Of a stretch of 64,000 nucleotides of DNA, positions 9,566 through 18,325 are shown piece after piece (position 1 is the first letter of the stretch; the number at the start of each line of letters is the position of its first letter). Under the pieces are notes generated by a model. That model ran no database searches, had not been told where the DNA came from, and worked only from the letters and a program-made list of their open reading frames with translations. The stretch spans positions 25,456 to 89,455 of the forward strand of contig JAXFOY010000024.1 in NCBI GenBank assembly GCA_034180045.1. The letters run 5' to 3'. Source of the stretch: Eubacterium_B sp034180045. GTDB lineage: Bacteria; Bacillota; Clostridia; Peptostreptococcales; Anaerovoracaceae. The translations under genes were made by a program, and so were the position numbers.

Positions 9566-10045
9566 ATGGCAGATGTAGTTTTGATGACCCAGGCGGGTTA
9601 CGATAAGTTGGAAGCAGAAAGAGATGAACTGGTTTCTGTAAGAAGAAAGGATGTTTCCGAAAAGCTGAAAGAAGCAAGGTCATACGGGGATCTTTCTGAA
9701 AATGCCGAATATGATGCGGCAAAGGAGGAGCAGGCAGAAGTTGAGGAGAGAATCCTCAAGATCGAGCAGATGCTAAGAAATGCCAAGATTATCAGCGAAA
9801 ACGAAATAACAGTTGATCGCGTAAATGTAGGATTGACAGTTACGGTTAAAAATCTAAAAAGCGGCGAGAACGACAAGTTTATCATTGTCGGATCAACTGA
9901 GGCCGATCCTTTTGCAGAGCCTGCCAAAATCTCCAACGAGTCCGAAGTAGGTAAAAATCTACTGGATAAGCAGGTTGGGGATAAGGTGGAAATTCTAGTA
10001 CCGGACGGAACGGTACAATATGAGATTCTTACTATCGAAAAATAA
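9566..10045 (+). CDS. greA: Transcription elongation factor GreA
   Basis: GreA rescues backtracked RNA polymerase by stimulating transcript cleavage. The protein has the N-terminal coiled coil with the SYGDLSENAEYDAAKEEQ motif, which carries the acidic tip, and the C-terminal FKBP-like domain. I start it at the ATG at 9566, preceded by AAAAAGGAG, giving 159 residues, the usual size. An upstream in-frame ATG at 9515 would add 17 atypical residues. lysS follows 27 bases downstream, and greA-lysS is a common Firmicutes pair. Confidence 0.96.
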   Translation: MADVVLMTQAGYDKLEAERDELVSVRRKDVSEKLKEARSYGDLSENAEYDAAKEEQAEVEERILKIEQMLRNAKIISENEITVDRVNVGLTVTVKNLKSGENDKFIIVGSTEADPFAEPAKISNESEVGKNLLDKQVGDKVEILVPDGTVQYEILTIEK

Positions 10046-10072
10046 ATAATATATTTCAATAAGGTGGAGAAA

Positions 10073-12061
10073 ATGAACCAAAACGAAAGCAATGTGAATA
10101 TTTCTCAGATGTCTGAAGAGAATATCGAACAAACTGAAGAAAATCTAAACGAGCAAAGACAGATAAGACGCGAAAAGTTAAAGGCTTTGCAGGAAGCGGG
10201 AAGAAATCCGTTTCTTGTTGAGCAGTGGGATGTAACGGCTCACAGCATAGACATCAAGGAAAATTTTGATGCTATGGAAGACCAGGAGGTTTCTATTGCC
10301 GGTCGAATGATGAGCAAGAGAATCATGGGTAAAGCTGCATTTGCAGATATTCAGGACAAGCAAGGTCGTATTCAGTGCTACATCAAACGTGACGACATAG
10401 GTCAAGAGGAATATAAATGGTTCAAGACCTATGATATAGGTGACATAGTAGGTATTGTCGGAAAAGTTTTCAAAACAAAGACCGGAGAGGTGTCTATACA
10501 TGCAACAAAGTTGGTTTTGATGAGCAAATCACTTCAGGTGCTTCCGGATAAGTGGAGCGGACTTCAGGACACTGATTTGAGATACCGTCAGCGCTATGTT
10601 GATTTGATTATGAATTCCGATGTTAGGGAAACTTTCTACAAGAGAGCGCGCATCCTAAAAGAAATCAAAGCGGTTTTGGAGGACGACTACGGTTTTCTCG
10701 AGGTCGACACGCCAATTTTGACTACTATTGCAGGTGGGGCAAATGCTCGTCCTTTCAACACTCATCACAACACACTCAATTTGGATATGAAGCTTCGTAT
10801 ATCGAACGAGCTTTTCCTAAAACGCCTGATTGTCGGAGGTCTTGACAGAGTTTACGAGATGGGAAAGATGTTCAGAAACGAAGGTATGGATAGAAACCAT
10901 AACCCTGAGTTTACGAACATGGAATGCTACATGGCTTTCGGAAATATGGAAGATGTGATGGAGCTTACCGAGCAAATCGTTTACAAAGCCACGATGGCGG
11001 TAAACGGTGAGCCTATTATCAAATATCAAGGTAAGGAATTTGATGTGACTCCGCCATGGAGAAAGCTTGATATGGCTGAAGCCGTAAAGGAAATCACAGG
11101 CGTTGATTTCAGCAAAATAGACACGGACGAAGAAGCTCGTGCAGCAGCTATATCAAAGGGAATGAGAGAAGAAGATGTCAAGGAAATGACACGCGGCAAG
11201 CTGATTGCCGAGATGTTCGAGGAATTTTGCGAGGATCAACCGGGATACTTAGACGGACCTGTTTTTGTAACCGGCCACCCGGTAGAAATTTCTCCGCTTG
11301 CAAAGAGGGATCCTGAAGATCCTAGGATTACTCGCCGCTTTGAAGCGTACATTAACGGTTGGGAAATAGGAAACGCATTTTCTGAACTCAACGATCCCGT
11401 TGACCAGTTCAATCGATTTGCCGAGCAGCAGAAACAGCTCGACCTTGGAATTGATGATGAAGCGCATCCGATGGATATGGATTTCGTGAATGCACTTGAG
11501 GTCGGTATGCCTCCTACAGGTGGGCTGGGAATAGGAATCGACCGTGTAATCATGCTGATTACAGATTCGCCAAGTATACGCGATGCGGTACTCTTCCCGA
11601 CGATGAAGCCTTTGAACGATGTAAGCAAAGGAAATGATGTAAAAAATCAGCCTGCTGATGAAAAGGAAACGGTACCTGAAAAGATAGATTTCTCAAAGGT
11701 AAAGATTGAGCCTTTATTTGAAGAACAGGTTGATTTTGATACATTCTCAAAGTCTGATTTCAGAGCCGTTAAGGTTAAAGAGTGCGTTGCTGTGCCGAAG
11801 TCAAAGAAGCTTCTTCAGTTTACTCTTGATGACGGAACAGGTATAGACCGTACCATTTTAAGCGGTATTCACACATATTATGAGCCGGAAGAACTTATTG
11901 GTAAGACACTCATTGCAATTACAAATTTGCCTCCTCGCGCTATGATGGGCATTGACTCTTGCGGTATGCTTCTTTCCGCTATTCACGAAGAAGAAAGCGA
12001 AGAAAAGCTTCATCTTTTGATGGTAGATGACCATATCCCGGCAGGTGCAAAGCTTTATTAA
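10073..12061 (+). CDS. lysS: Lysyl-tRNA synthetase (class II) with fused C-terminal tRNA-binding domain
   Basis: It charges tRNA-Lys. After an acidic N-terminal tail come an OB-fold anticodon-binding domain and the class II core, with motif 2 (FRNEGMDRNHNPEFTN) and motif 3 (GLGIGIDRVIML). About residues 550-662 form an extra Trbp111/MetRS-C-type tRNA-binding OB domain (DFRAVKVKECVAVPKSKKLL and PRAMMGIDSCGMLLSA). Most bacterial LysRS are near 490-500 residues and lack it. I start at the ATG at 10073, with AAGGTGGA just upstream; a GTG at 10064 lies inside that site and is unlikely. The gene ends before a terminator at 12.16 kb. Confidence 0.95.
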   Translation: MNQNESNVNISQMSEENIEQTEENLNEQRQIRREKLKALQEAGRNPFLVEQWDVTAHSIDIKENFDAMEDQEVSIAGRMMSKRIMGKAAFADIQDKQGRIQCYIKRDDIGQEEYKWFKTYDIGDIVGIVGKVFKTKTGEVSIHATKLVLMSKSLQVLPDKWSGLQDTDLRYRQRYVDLIMNSDVRETFYKRARILKEIKAVLEDDYGFLEVDTPILTTIAGGANARPFNTHHNTLNLDMKLRISNELFLKRLIVGGLDRVYEMGKMFRNEGMDRNHNPEFTNMECYMAFGNMEDVMELTEQIVYKATMAVNGEPIIKYQGKEFDVTPPWRKLDMAEAVKEITGVDFSKIDTDEEARAAAISKGMREEDVKEMTRGKLIAEMFEEFCEDQPGYLDGPVFVTGHPVEISPLAKRDPEDPRITRRFEAYINGWEIGNAFSELNDPVDQFNRFAEQQKQLDLGIDDEAHPMDMDFVNALEVGMPPTGGLGIGIDRVIMLITDSPSIRDAVLFPTMKPLNDVSKGNDVKNQPADEKETVPEKIDFSKVKIEPLFEEQVDFDTFSKSDFRAVKVKECVAVPKSKKLLQFTLDDGTGIDRTILSGIHTYYEPEELIGKTLIAITNLPPRAMMGIDSCGMLLSAIHEEESEEKLHLLMVDDHIPAGAKLY

Positions 12062-12160
12062 TCTGATGTGACGATGTATCATTTAGTCAAATACACTAAA
12101 TTCACACCAAATGGTGCTTGAAACGGTGCAGACCTTAAAAATCGTATAATTTTAAGATAT

Positions 12161-12193
12161 ATGGGCAGTTCCATTGCGGAATTGCCCATTTTC
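12161..12193 (+). terminator. Stem-loop terminator after lysS
   Basis: ATGGGCAGTTCC pairs with GGAATTGCCCAT across a five-base loop, followed by a short TTTT. It lies about 100 bp after lysS and 32 bp before the next gene. Two smaller inverted repeats (CACCA/TGGTG near 12106 and CTTAAAA/TTTTAAG near 12134) sit just upstream. Confidence 0.6.
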
Positions 12194-12224
12194 AAATATC
12201 AAGTAAAATTACAGGAAAAATTAG

Positions 12225-12740
12225 ATGGTATTCAAATTAGTTCCGGTAAAACCGGGAGAAATAGAGCAATATAAGTTGGATATGCAGGAAGCATTTCAAA
12301 AGGGATTTGAAAATGTATTCGGTAAAACAGGCGCTGTTATTTTACCCGAAAATGACATTGACCAATCGCTTAATGCTGATGGTGCTGCTGCCTATAAAGC
12401 TGTTGCTGACGGAATAATAGTTGGCGGTGCCGTTGTTGTTATAAATGAAAAAACACAGCATAATCACCTCGATTTGTTGTTTGTAAAAATCGGAACTCAA
12501 TGCAAAGGCATTGGAAAAAAGATATGGTTTGAATTAGAGCGTATGTACCCTGACACGAAAGTGTGGGAAACTTGTACGCCGTATTTTGACAGACGCAATA
12601 TTCATTTTTATGTGAATGTCTGTGGATTTCATATCACTGAGTTTTTTAATGATAAGCATCCTATGCCTGATGCTCCTGATGATTTTGTTGGCGACGGCAA
12701 TGAGGGAATGTTTGGGGTTGAAAAACAAATGCGTAAATAA
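12225..12740 (+). CDS. GNAT family N-acetyltransferase
   Basis: A 171-residue protein with the layout of a GNAT acetyltransferase: a central strand then the acetyl-CoA-binding segment LLFVKIGTQCKGIGKKIW (Q-x-x-G-I-G-K type motif A), followed by a C-terminal YVNVCGFHITEFF (Y-x-x-x-GF motif B). The substrate is unknown. It is a stand-alone gene bracketed by stem-loops at 12.16 and 12.75 kb. The annotated ATG is preceded by ACAGGAAA at suitable distance. The codon use is somewhat more AT-rich than in the flanking housekeeping genes. Confidence 0.8.
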   Translation: MVFKLVPVKPGEIEQYKLDMQEAFQKGFENVFGKTGAVILPENDIDQSLNADGAAAYKAVADGIIVGGAVVVINEKTQHNHLDLLFVKIGTQCKGIGKKIWFELERMYPDTKVWETCTPYFDRRNIHFYVNVCGFHITEFFNDKHPMPDAPDDFVGDGNEGMFGVEKQMRK

Positions 12741-12752
12741 TTTTGTTTATTG

Positions 12753-12800
12753 TCCCTTTGAGAGAGGAGAAATCTTTTCTCAACGGGATTTTTTGTTTTT
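12753..12800 (+). terminator. Rho-independent terminator after the GNAT gene
   Basis: TCCCTTTGAGA pairs with TCTCAACGGGA (one mismatch) and is followed by TTTTTTGTTTTT. Confidence 0.85.
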
Positions 12801-12952
12801 ACGGCTATGCAAAACTAGAAGACAAAGCCAAAATCTCATATACTTTAATCACAGAGGAAGTAGAGATTTTAGTATGGCGTTTAATTTTTTAGTTTTTTGT
12901 CATATGTGTACTATCACCTAACAATCTTCCGAAGTTAAAACAATTTTAGGGA

Positions 12953-12981
12953 TTGACAATTAAATGCTGTTTGATTACAAT
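12953..12981 (+). promoter_or_regulatory. Sigma-A promoter for the nucleotidyltransferase-fold gene
   Basis: A perfect TTGACA at 12953-12958 is 17 bases from TACAAT at 12976-12981, about 40 bp before the start at 13022. This is one of the strongest promoter matches in the window. Confidence 0.8.
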
Positions 12982-13021
12982 GATATGATTTACCATTAGC
13001 TGAAAGGGAAGGAGTTATATT

Positions 13022-13678
13022 ATGTACGAGTATGTAAATGACAAACAATTTCTGAGCCGTATGCGTTCTCTTTGCGGAGATATAATGCAAGATTTATGTC
13101 ACACATTGAAAAAAAAATATGACATCGGTGCTTCATTCTACCTTGTGGGTAGCGGTGCAAGAAATCTAATAATGCAAAATGCTGACAGACCTATTGATTT
13201 GGATTATAACCTTAGAATCACGAGAATAGATGATTGGGAAGATTGTAAGAGAATCAAGGAATGTGTCAGAAAGGCTTTCAATATGGTTCTTCGGGAGCGC
13301 AGATGGAGTGACTGCAAAGACTCAAAATCATCACTAACTACTGAGAAACGTCATTTTACGCAGGGTAATGTCACAGAGTTTTCGATAGATGTCTGCATTG
13401 TTTGTGAGGATGTTGACGGTAATTATCACCGCCTAATTCATGAGAAAACAGGCATTTCTTATCACGATAAGTATTTTTGGAATCAAGCACCTAATTCAAG
13501 TCGGCTAAAAGAAAAGGCTGACTATATTAAAAGAAAAGACAAATGGGCATCTGTCAGGGAGCAATACAAGAGAATAAAAAACAAGTATCTGACTTCTAAT
13601 GACCATAACCATTCTTCATTCATCTGCTATATTGAAGCGGTAAACAATGTTTATAATTCAAGAAAGCAGTGGAGGTAA
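13022..13678 (+). CDS. Orphan nucleotidyltransferase-fold protein
   Basis: I do not recognise a named family, but the 218-residue protein carries a Pol-beta-type nucleotidyltransferase signature: YLVGSGARN (Gly43-Ser44), then IDLDYN with Asp59 and Asp61 as metal ligands, and a third acidic residue in FSIDVCIV (Asp123). The C-terminal part is basic and helical. Enzymes of this fold transfer a nucleotide to RNA, proteins, antibiotics or small molecules; which applies here cannot be told. The gene has its own strong promoter and its own terminator, so it is a monocistronic cassette. An AAGGAG site precedes the ATG. It lies between two acetyltransferase genes. Confidence 0.6.
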   Translation: MYEYVNDKQFLSRMRSLCGDIMQDLCHTLKKKYDIGASFYLVGSGARNLIMQNADRPIDLDYNLRITRIDDWEDCKRIKECVRKAFNMVLRERRWSDCKDSKSSLTTEKRHFTQGNVTEFSIDVCIVCEDVDGNYHRLIHEKTGISYHDKYFWNQAPNSSRLKEKADYIKRKDKWASVREQYKRIKNKYLTSNDHNHSSFICYIEAVNNVYNSRKQWR

Positions 13679-13708
13679 TCAGAACCATAATTCAAATATA
13701 AATTTATC

Positions 13709-13739
13709 AAGCCCGGCAGTTAGACTTGCCGGGTTATTT
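13709..13739 (+). terminator. Rho-independent terminator
   Basis: AAGCCCGGCA pairs with TGCCGGGTT (single bulge) around a short loop, followed by ATTT. It ends the nucleotidyltransferase-fold gene. Confidence 0.75.
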
Positions 13740-13844
13740 ACTGACATTTGTTGACAACTAATAATTACATCTCTTTCAGAGCTTTTTACAATATAGCAAA
13801 TTAAAGGGGAATTTGTTATTATATAGAGGAAGGGAGTGGTCTAA

Positions 13845-15113
13845 ATGAGAGATATTAAGAAAATTGGTGTTGAATACATCGAGGAATATTTAGACATTTA
13901 TTTGAATGCCTATCCTGCATATAAAACCCGTGACGAGGAATGCAGGGGAAAATATAGGAAGAAAATCACCTTTGATATGACACACGACAAAGATGTTGAT
14001 TTTGTGGGAATGATAGAAGACGGCAAATTAATTGCTCTGATGAAACTTGTAAACTACAAAATGAACATCTATGGCAAAATGCAAAAAGCGGTCGGTTTGA
14101 TGTCGCTTGCGGTCCATCCTTTACATAAGAAAAAGGGTGTAGCGCTGGAAATGGTAAAATACTATGAGGAATATTCGAAAAACACGGGTGCGCTTGTGGA
14201 TGTGCTGTTGCCTTTTAATATGGGGTTTTATCGCAAAATGGGATATGGTCTTGGCAGTAAACTTGATGAGTATTATTTGAATACGATTCAGCTTCCGGCT
14301 TACCACGAGCAAAGTCACCTAAGGCTTTTAGATAAAGGTGATATACAGTCAGTTCTCGACTGTCACAATGATTTTGCAGAAAAAAATCACGGTATGCTAA
14401 AAAAATTTGAGGAGGAAATCCGGGATGTAATCTCAGACTTCACAACTGTAAGAGTAGGGTATTTTGATGAAGATAAACTCTTAGGATATGTAGCATATAA
14501 CTATAAAGAAACACACGAAAGCAATTATACCGAGAATATGATAGTTGTCGATGAATTGATATACAGTGATGGGGAGGTTCTCAGGGAACTGCTTGCGTAT
14601 CTCAGAAATCAAGCTGATTTGGCGCAAAGAATAATTATCAGAAGCGGGGAAGCCGAGTTTTATCATCTCTTTGATAATCCTGCCGACTTATCCAGAAATT
14701 ACACAGCTTTCGGATATATACAAACAAATACATCGCTAATAGGCAATATGTATAAAGTGTTGAATCCCAAGGCTTTTGTTGATGCGACTTCGTATAGGAT
14801 GCTGGCTCCTGTTGACATTGATGTTCGCTTTGCCTACATTGATGAGCTCGATAAAAGCGAACACGAAATAGTTATTTCTGTCAGAAAAAATCCGGAAAGG
14901 AAGTATGGCACCTGGGCGGTTTCGGATAATAAAAATGTTGACGTAAGTGTGAAGTGCAATAAAGGGGATCTTTCATCATTGCTCATGAACTCGGCAAGAC
15001 TAGGACAGCTTATAAGTCTTGGCGCAGTGAAGATAGATAAACCTGAATATGCTTCGCTTTTAGATATGGTCTTCTATTTCGGGCAAAAGCCATACAGCAA
15101 TTCGGATTTTTAG
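13845..15113 (+). CDS. Eis-like GNAT acetyltransferase with sterol-carrier-type C-terminal domain
   Basis: The 422-residue layout matches the Eis family: an N-terminal GNAT domain with the acetyl-CoA motif SLAVHPLHKKKGVALEMVKYY, a second GNAT-like region, and a C-terminal SCP2-like domain. The NMGFYRKMGYG segment contains the tyrosine that acts as general acid in Eis proteins. The protein ends in phenylalanine, and in mycobacterial Eis the terminal carboxylate of a Phe acts as general base, so the active site may be complete. Eis enzymes acetylate amines such as aminoglycosides or peptides; the substrate here is unknown. An AGGAAGGGAGTGG site precedes the ATG. The polymerase gene follows after a short gap. 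Confidence 0.85.
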   Translation: MRDIKKIGVEYIEEYLDIYLNAYPAYKTRDEECRGKYRKKITFDMTHDKDVDFVGMIEDGKLIALMKLVNYKMNIYGKMQKAVGLMSLAVHPLHKKKGVALEMVKYYEEYSKNTGALVDVLLPFNMGFYRKMGYGLGSKLDEYYLNTIQLPAYHEQSHLRLLDKGDIQSVLDCHNDFAEKNHGMLKKFEEEIRDVISDFTTVRVGYFDEDKLLGYVAYNYKETHESNYTENMIVVDELIYSDGEVLRELLAYLRNQADLAQRIIIRSGEAEFYHLFDNPADLSRNYTAFGYIQTNTSLIGNMYKVLNPKAFVDATSYRMLAPVDIDVRFAYIDELDKSEHEIVISVRKNPERKYGTWAVSDNKNVDVSVKCNKGDLSSLLMNSARLGQLISLGAVKIDKPEYASLLDMVFYFGQKPYSNSDF

Positions 15114-15146
15114 ATTTTGACGGAAGAACAAAAGGTGCTGTTTGAA

Positions 15147-16682
15147 ATGGAAAGAAAATATATTTCAATAGATCTAAAATCATTTTATGCATCCGTAGAA
15201 TGCATGGAGCGAGGCTTTGATCCCTTAACGACAAATCTAGTTGTTGCGGATGTCTCAAGAACACAGAAAACTATTTGTTTAGCTGTTTCGCCGTCTCTAA
15301 AATCCTACGGGATTCCGGGGAGAGCCAGGCTTTTTGAGGTTGAGCAGAAAGTAAAAGAGGCTAACGCAAGGAGAGCTCTAAAAAGCAGAAATCGGAAATT
15401 TGTCGGAAAGTCGTTTTTTTCGACTGAGCTTAATGCAAATCCGAACCTTGAGATAGATTATATCACGGCTAAGCCGAGAATGGGTTTGTATATGAAAAGA
15501 AGCACTCAGATTTACGATGTTTATTTGCGTTATGTTGCTCATGAGGATATTTATGCCTATTCGGTGGATGAAGTGTTTATAGACGCCACATCTTACCTAA
15601 ATACATATAAGCTCAGTGCGTATGATTTTGCAAAACTTATGATTAAGGAAGTGTTGAAAGAAACCGGAATAACGGCAACCGCCGGAATAGGAACAAATCC
15701 ATATCTTTGCAAAATTGCCATGGACATAGTGGCAAAGCACATTGATGAGGATGCGGACGGAGTTCGCATTGCCGAGCTTGACGAGATGTTGTATAGAAGA
15801 CTTCTTTGGGAGCATCGTCCAATAACTGATTTTTGGCGCATTGGCAAGGGGTATGCGAAGAAGCTTGCGAAGAAAAGTCTATTTACGATGGGAGATATAG
15901 CGAGGTGCTCTATAGGAAAAAGTACTGATTATTACAATGAGGATTTACTATATAAGATGTTTGGCGTGAATGCGGAGCTTCTCATAGACCACGCATGGGG
16001 ATATGAACCGTGCACCATAAAGGAAATCAAAGCATACAGACCACAGAGAAAAAGCCTTGTGTCGGGACAGGTTTTGCAATATGCTTATACCTACGAAAAG
16101 ACAAGAATTGTGGTAAGAGAAATGGTTGATTTGCTTGTTCTTGACCTGGTGAAAAAAGGACTTTTGACTGACCAAATCGTTTTAACCGTCGGTTATGATA
16201 TAGAGAATCTCTGCGATCCGGAAAGACGAAGCAAGTATAGGGGAGAAATTACCATAGATAGATACGGCAGAGAAATACCCAAACATGCTCACGGTACGGG
16301 GAATCTTCCCCATAAAACTTCTTCGACCAGGCTCATTATCGATTGCGTGCTCGAAGTGTTTGACAGAGTTGTGGACGAGAATCTTTTGACGAGAAGAATC
16401 AGCATAACCGCGAACAATCTGGTAAGTGAAAAAGATTACAAAATAGCAAAAGAAGCTGAGGATAATGAGCCGAAACAGCTTAGTATATTTGATGTACTTG
16501 CTGAGGATTCGTCAAAGCAGGAGGAACGGGATTTTAGTTTAGAGAAAGAAAAGCAGATACAGGAAGCGGTGCTTAAAATAAAGAAACGCTTTGGTAAAAA
16601 CGCCATTCTTAAGGGTACAAATTTGCAAGAGGGGGCAACGGCTAAGGAGAGAAATTCTCAAATTGGCGGACACAGGGAGTAG
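15147..16682 (+). CDS. Y-family DNA polymerase (UmuC/DinB-like UV-damage repair protein)
   Basis: A translesion polymerase. The catalytic aspartate lies in SIDLKSFYASVECMERG at the N terminus, and the second acidic pair in YSVDEVFIDAT. The little-finger domain follows, with a long charged C-terminal tail (about residues 420-511) that includes QLSIFDVL, a plausible sliding-clamp-binding motif. I start at the ATG at 15147, 10 bases after AAAGGTG, because family members begin MERxYIxIDLKSFYASVE; a TTG at 15117 would add 10 residues. The stop is immediately followed by the yolD-like gene. This pairing is common in Firmicutes and is usually damage-inducible; I see no clear LexA box. Confidence 0.92.
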   Translation: MERKYISIDLKSFYASVECMERGFDPLTTNLVVADVSRTQKTICLAVSPSLKSYGIPGRARLFEVEQKVKEANARRALKSRNRKFVGKSFFSTELNANPNLEIDYITAKPRMGLYMKRSTQIYDVYLRYVAHEDIYAYSVDEVFIDATSYLNTYKLSAYDFAKLMIKEVLKETGITATAGIGTNPYLCKIAMDIVAKHIDEDADGVRIAELDEMLYRRLLWEHRPITDFWRIGKGYAKKLAKKSLFTMGDIARCSIGKSTDYYNEDLLYKMFGVNAELLIDHAWGYEPCTIKEIKAYRPQRKSLVSGQVLQYAYTYEKTRIVVREMVDLLVLDLVKKGLLTDQIVLTVGYDIENLCDPERRSKYRGEITIDRYGREIPKHAHGTGNLPHKTSSTRLIIDCVLEVFDRVVDENLLTRRISITANNLVSEKDYKIAKEAEDNEPKQLSIFDVLAEDSSKQEERDFSLEKEKQIQEAVLKIKKRFGKNAILKGTNLQEGATAKERNSQIGGHRE

Positions 16683-17087
16683 ATGATGGGAAGATATGAT
16701 GACATAATCAATTTGACGTATAGAAAATCGACGAGGCGTCCACATATGTCTATGCATGACAGGGCAGCTCAATTCGCGCCTTTTGCAGCGCTTACGGGAC
16801 ATGGGGAGGCTATTGATGAAACGGCGAGGTTCACAGACAGAAAAATAGAACCGTCTGAGGACAAGCTTGCGGAATTAAATAATAAAATCTCCTATATTAG
16901 AGAGTCATTAGAACTTAATCCGCAAATATCGGTAACCTACTTTATACCGGATGAAAGCAAACAAGGCGGCAAGTATGTCAGTCGCACATCGGCTATAGAT
17001 AAACTTGATGATTTTAACAGAAGAATAAGGCTATCGAGCGGAGAATGGATAGAAATTGATGATATACTGGATGTAGAGATAGTTTAG
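16683..17087 (+). CDS. YolD-like protein
   Basis: A small (134-residue) YolD-like protein. The family signature is visible: MHDRAAQFAPFAALTGHGEAI, a polar middle and an SGEWIEIDDILDVEIV C-terminal strand region. YolD-like proteins lie beside Y-family polymerases of the UvrX/UmuC type in Firmicutes and are thought to work with them. It begins directly after the polymerase stop codon with GGGAG inside that gene as ribosome site, so the two are translationally coupled. An ATG one codon later (16686) is equally possible. Confidence 0.88.
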   Translation: MMGRYDDIINLTYRKSTRRPHMSMHDRAAQFAPFAALTGHGEAIDETARFTDRKIEPSEDKLAELNNKISYIRESLELNPQISVTYFIPDESKQGGKYVSRTSAIDKLDDFNRRIRLSSGEWIEIDDILDVEIV

Positions 17088-17111
17088 AGTATAGAAAAGT
17101 GAGGAAAAACT

Positions 17112-18248
17112 ATGGATAATTCTTTTCCGGAGATAAAGACCTATTTGGGATTTGGATGTATGCGCCTTCCTATGAATGGGGAAAATGTCGATATTGAAGA
17201 GTTCAGAAAAATGACGGACAGCTTTATCGCAAAGGGTTTCAACTATTTTGATACGGCACACGGCTATATAGACGGGAAATCGGAAAAGGCTATAAAAGAG
17301 GCTTTGACCGATAGATACCCCAGAGAGGCGTATATTTTGACAAATAAGCTCACCGGCTCATATTTCAACAGTGAAGAAGAGATACGACCGCTGTTTGATG
17401 AGCAGCTTAAGGCCTGTGGAGTGGAGTACTTCGATTTCTATTTGATGCATGCACAGACCAAAGAAAAGTTTGAAAAATTCAAGGCGTGCAGAGCATACGA
17501 AACGGCATTTGAACTAAAAAAAGAGGGAAAAGTAAAGCATGTAGGCTTATCGTTTCATGATAAGGCGGAGGTTCTTGATGAGATTTTGAGTGAATACCCA
17601 CAGATTGAAATCGTACAGATTCAGCTTAATTACCTCGACTATGATGATCTTTCCGTCGACGGAAGAAGAGTCTATGAGGTGGCAAGAAAGCACGGCAAAC
17701 CGATTATAGTTATGGAGCCGGTAAAAGGAGGCAGCCTTGTGAATCTTCCCGCGAAGGCTCAAAGGATATTCGATGAATTGGGCGGAGGTTCAAATGCAGA
17801 ATATGCTATACGATATGTGGGCAGTTTTGACGGTGTACGAGTGGTTTTGTCGGGAATGAGCAACATGGAGCAGATTGAGGATAATATGTCTTATATGAAT
17901 GACTTTAAGGTGCTTAGCCCGCTTGAGAGAATCGCAGTTGAAGAGGTAAAGTCTGTCTTCAAAAGTCTGGATTTAATCCCATGTACAGCCTGTCACTACT
18001 GTATAGAAGAAAGTCACTGTCCTAAGAATATTTTGATTCCGGATATATTTTCCTGCCTGAATTCAAAGTATATTTTTGAGGATTGGAATATGGATATGTA
18101 CTATGAAGAGGTGCTTACGGCAAACGGACATGCGAAAGCAAGTGAGTGTATAGAATGCGGACTATGTGAAAAAGTCTGTCCGCAGCGCTTGCAGATAAGG
18201 CGGCTGCTGAAGGATGCGGCAAATAAATTGGAATGTAGTGAGGAATAA
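17112..18248 (+). CDS. Aldo/keto reductase with C-terminal ferredoxin-type domain
   Basis: A NAD(P)H-dependent oxidoreductase of unknown substrate. The TIM-barrel part has the catalytic tetrad Asp47 and Tyr52 (FDTAHGY), Lys79 (LTNKL) and His113 (FYLMHAQT). The C-terminal 90 residues add cysteine clusters: CTACHYCIEESHCPK, then CIECGLCEKVCPQ, which would bind one or two iron-sulfur clusters. This architecture (COG1453-like) is frequent in anaerobic Firmicutes. A GTGAGGAAAAAC site precedes the ATG, 24 bases after the yolD-like gene. Confidence 0.92.
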   Translation: MDNSFPEIKTYLGFGCMRLPMNGENVDIEEFRKMTDSFIAKGFNYFDTAHGYIDGKSEKAIKEALTDRYPREAYILTNKLTGSYFNSEEEIRPLFDEQLKACGVEYFDFYLMHAQTKEKFEKFKACRAYETAFELKKEGKVKHVGLSFHDKAEVLDEILSEYPQIEIVQIQLNYLDYDDLSVDGRRVYEVARKHGKPIIVMEPVKGGSLVNLPAKAQRIFDELGGGSNAEYAIRYVGSFDGVRVVLSGMSNMEQIEDNMSYMNDFKVLSPLERIAVEEVKSVFKSLDLIPCTACHYCIEESHCPKNILIPDIFSCLNSKYIFEDWNMDMYYEEVLTANGHAKASECIECGLCEKVCPQRLQIRRLLKDAANKLECSEE

Positions 18249-18325
18249 TGATTGGAATAGCTCAATATTATTTATTAATGTATTAAAGCGGGTTTACCCG
18301 TTTATGAAAGGATGGGGGGATTTTT

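Noticed and set aside
12616..12921. 101-codon open frame overlapping the GNAT gene end
   Set aside because: It overlaps the GNAT gene in another frame, runs through a strong terminator and has no ribosome site.
18286..18303. Small GCGGGT/ACCCGT hairpin before the peroxiredoxin gene
   Set aside because: The stem is short and no T run of note follows, so I do not call it a terminator.
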